The notes under the pieces were generated by a model, which searched no databases, was not told the DNA's origin, and saw only the letters and a list, made by a program, of their open reading frames with translations. Shown piece after piece: positions 5,059-5,628 of a DNA stretch of 5,628 nt. This stretch comes from Spirochaetota bacterium (GTDB taxonomy: Bacteria > Spirochaetota > Spirochaetia > Treponematales > Treponemataceae). Each line of letters starts with the position of its first letter. Position 1 is the first letter of the stretch. The position numbers and the translations under genes were made by a program. The DNA lies in NCBI GenBank assembly GCA_022704725.1, contig JAKJFV010000124.1, forward strand, positions 1 to 5,628. Direction: 5' to 3'.

Positions 5059-5628
5059 ATGGTTTATTCGGCAGAAGTGGAACACATGTGTCCCTTGGCA
5101 AAAGCCGCCTATCACGGACCTGCTCCTATTCCTCAAGAAGGAAAATGGGTTCAGGCTAAGGAAGTTAAAGATATTTCCGGTTTTACACACGGTGTGGGCT
5201 GGTGTGCTCCCCAGCAGGGTGCTTGCAAACTAACCTTGAATGTTAAAGAAGGTGTTATTCATGAAGCTCTTGTAGAAACAATCGGCTGCTCAGGTATGAC
5301 TCATTCTGCAGCTATGGCTAGTGAAATCCTTATTGGAAAAACAATTATTGAAGCAATGAATACAGACCTTGTTTGCGATGCTATTAATACTGCAATGCGT
5401 GAACTTTTCCTCCAGATCATTTACGGCCGCACCCAGTCAGCCTTCTCGGAAGACGGATTGGAAGTAGGCGCTTCTTTGGAAGACCTTGGAAAGGGATTAC
5501 GTTCACAGGTTGGAACAATGTTTGCAACTACAAAAACCGGCCCCCGTTACCTCGAGATGGCAGAAGGATATGTAGAAAAAATTGCAGTCGATAAAGACGG
5601 TGCTATCATTGGCTATAAATTTATCAGT
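5059..5628 (+). CDS. Iron-sulfur cluster assembly scaffold protein, NifU/IscU N-terminal type (3' end outside window)
   Basis: The frame is open from ATG to the window edge (190 codons, no stop). The protein begins MVYSAEVEHMCPLAKAAYHG and contains GVGWCAPQQGACKLTLNVKE (residues 45-64), IGCSGMTHSAAMASEILIGK (75-94) and DLVCDAINTAMREL (103-116). The block around Cys77 matches the IscU/NifU pattern GCG.A...S..A....GKT..EA, and Cys106 sits where the third scaffold cysteine is expected. Cys49 or Cys56 would be the first, and Cys11 is extra. The predicted role is to hold a nascent iron-sulfur cluster or bind a related metal. From memory, anaerobes including treponemes carry this variant of about 230-240 residues next to a gene for a GGGtGRT-family protein, so that gene may follow outside the window. 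The start is supported by AGGAG six bases upstream. Confidence 0.87.
   Translation, partial: MVYSAEVEHMCPLAKAAYHGPAPIPQEGKWVQAKEVKDISGFTHGVGWCAPQQGACKLTLNVKEGVIHEALVETIGCSGMTHSAAMASEILIGKTIIEAMNTDLVCDAINTAMRELFLQIIYGRTQSAFSEDGLEVGASLEDLGKGLRSQVGTMFATTKTGPRYLEMAEGYVEKIAVDKDGAIIGYKFIS

Overview
The window looks like chromosomal DNA of a spirochaete, most probably a Treponema. This rests on recognised protein families and is not proven. The pointers are an exported OmpA-like protein of spirochaete type, a GAF/HD-GYP protein, a scaffold of the NifU/IscU type with the sequence style seen in treponemes, and a transposase of the ISNCY/IS1202 type. The species cannot be named from this sequence.

Layout, left to right. 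(1) The 3' end of a cysteine-rich DUF6125-like gene enters from the left edge and stops at 305. (2) After 18 bases comes a 494-residue secreted protein (324-1808) with a C-terminal OmpA-like domain, probably in the same transcript. (3) A short reading frame with its own ribosome binding site starts at 1827 and is cut after 12 codons by an insertion sequence. (4) The insertion sequence spans 1864-3345 (1482 bp) and is flanked by a perfect 27-bp direct repeat (1837-1863 and 3346-3372). It carries one intact DDE transposase gene on the minus strand (1893-3263), imperfect terminal inverted repeats, and a second tandem copy of the repeat at the right end. (5) Directly beyond the right direct repeat is a strong promoter (TTGACA, 17 bp, TACAAT). 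It drives a gene that now reads as two pieces, an N-terminal GAF-like part (3412-3912) and a GAF plus HD-GYP part (3939-4973). The two join into one 520-residue protein if a single -1 shift is allowed at a run of five A (3876-3880). (6) An 85-bp gap holds a GC-rich hairpin and possible -10 boxes. (7) A NifU/IscU-like iron-sulfur scaffold gene starts at 5059 and runs off the right edge.

All host genes point right and only the transposase points left. The insertion sequence separates the OmpA-like gene from the predicted cyclic-di-GMP phosphodiesterase gene, which were only 94 bp apart before insertion. The promoter of the phosphodiesterase gene survived because the target duplication ends one base before its -35 box. 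The main points for a second look are the broken or frameshifted HD-GYP gene, its near-leaderless promoter, the long target duplication and tandem end repeats of the insertion sequence, the interrupted small reading frame, and the loss of the diaminopimelate-binding aspartate in the OmpA-like domain.

No tRNA, rRNA, CRISPR array or phage genes were seen. No gene-free stretch exceeds 300 bases.
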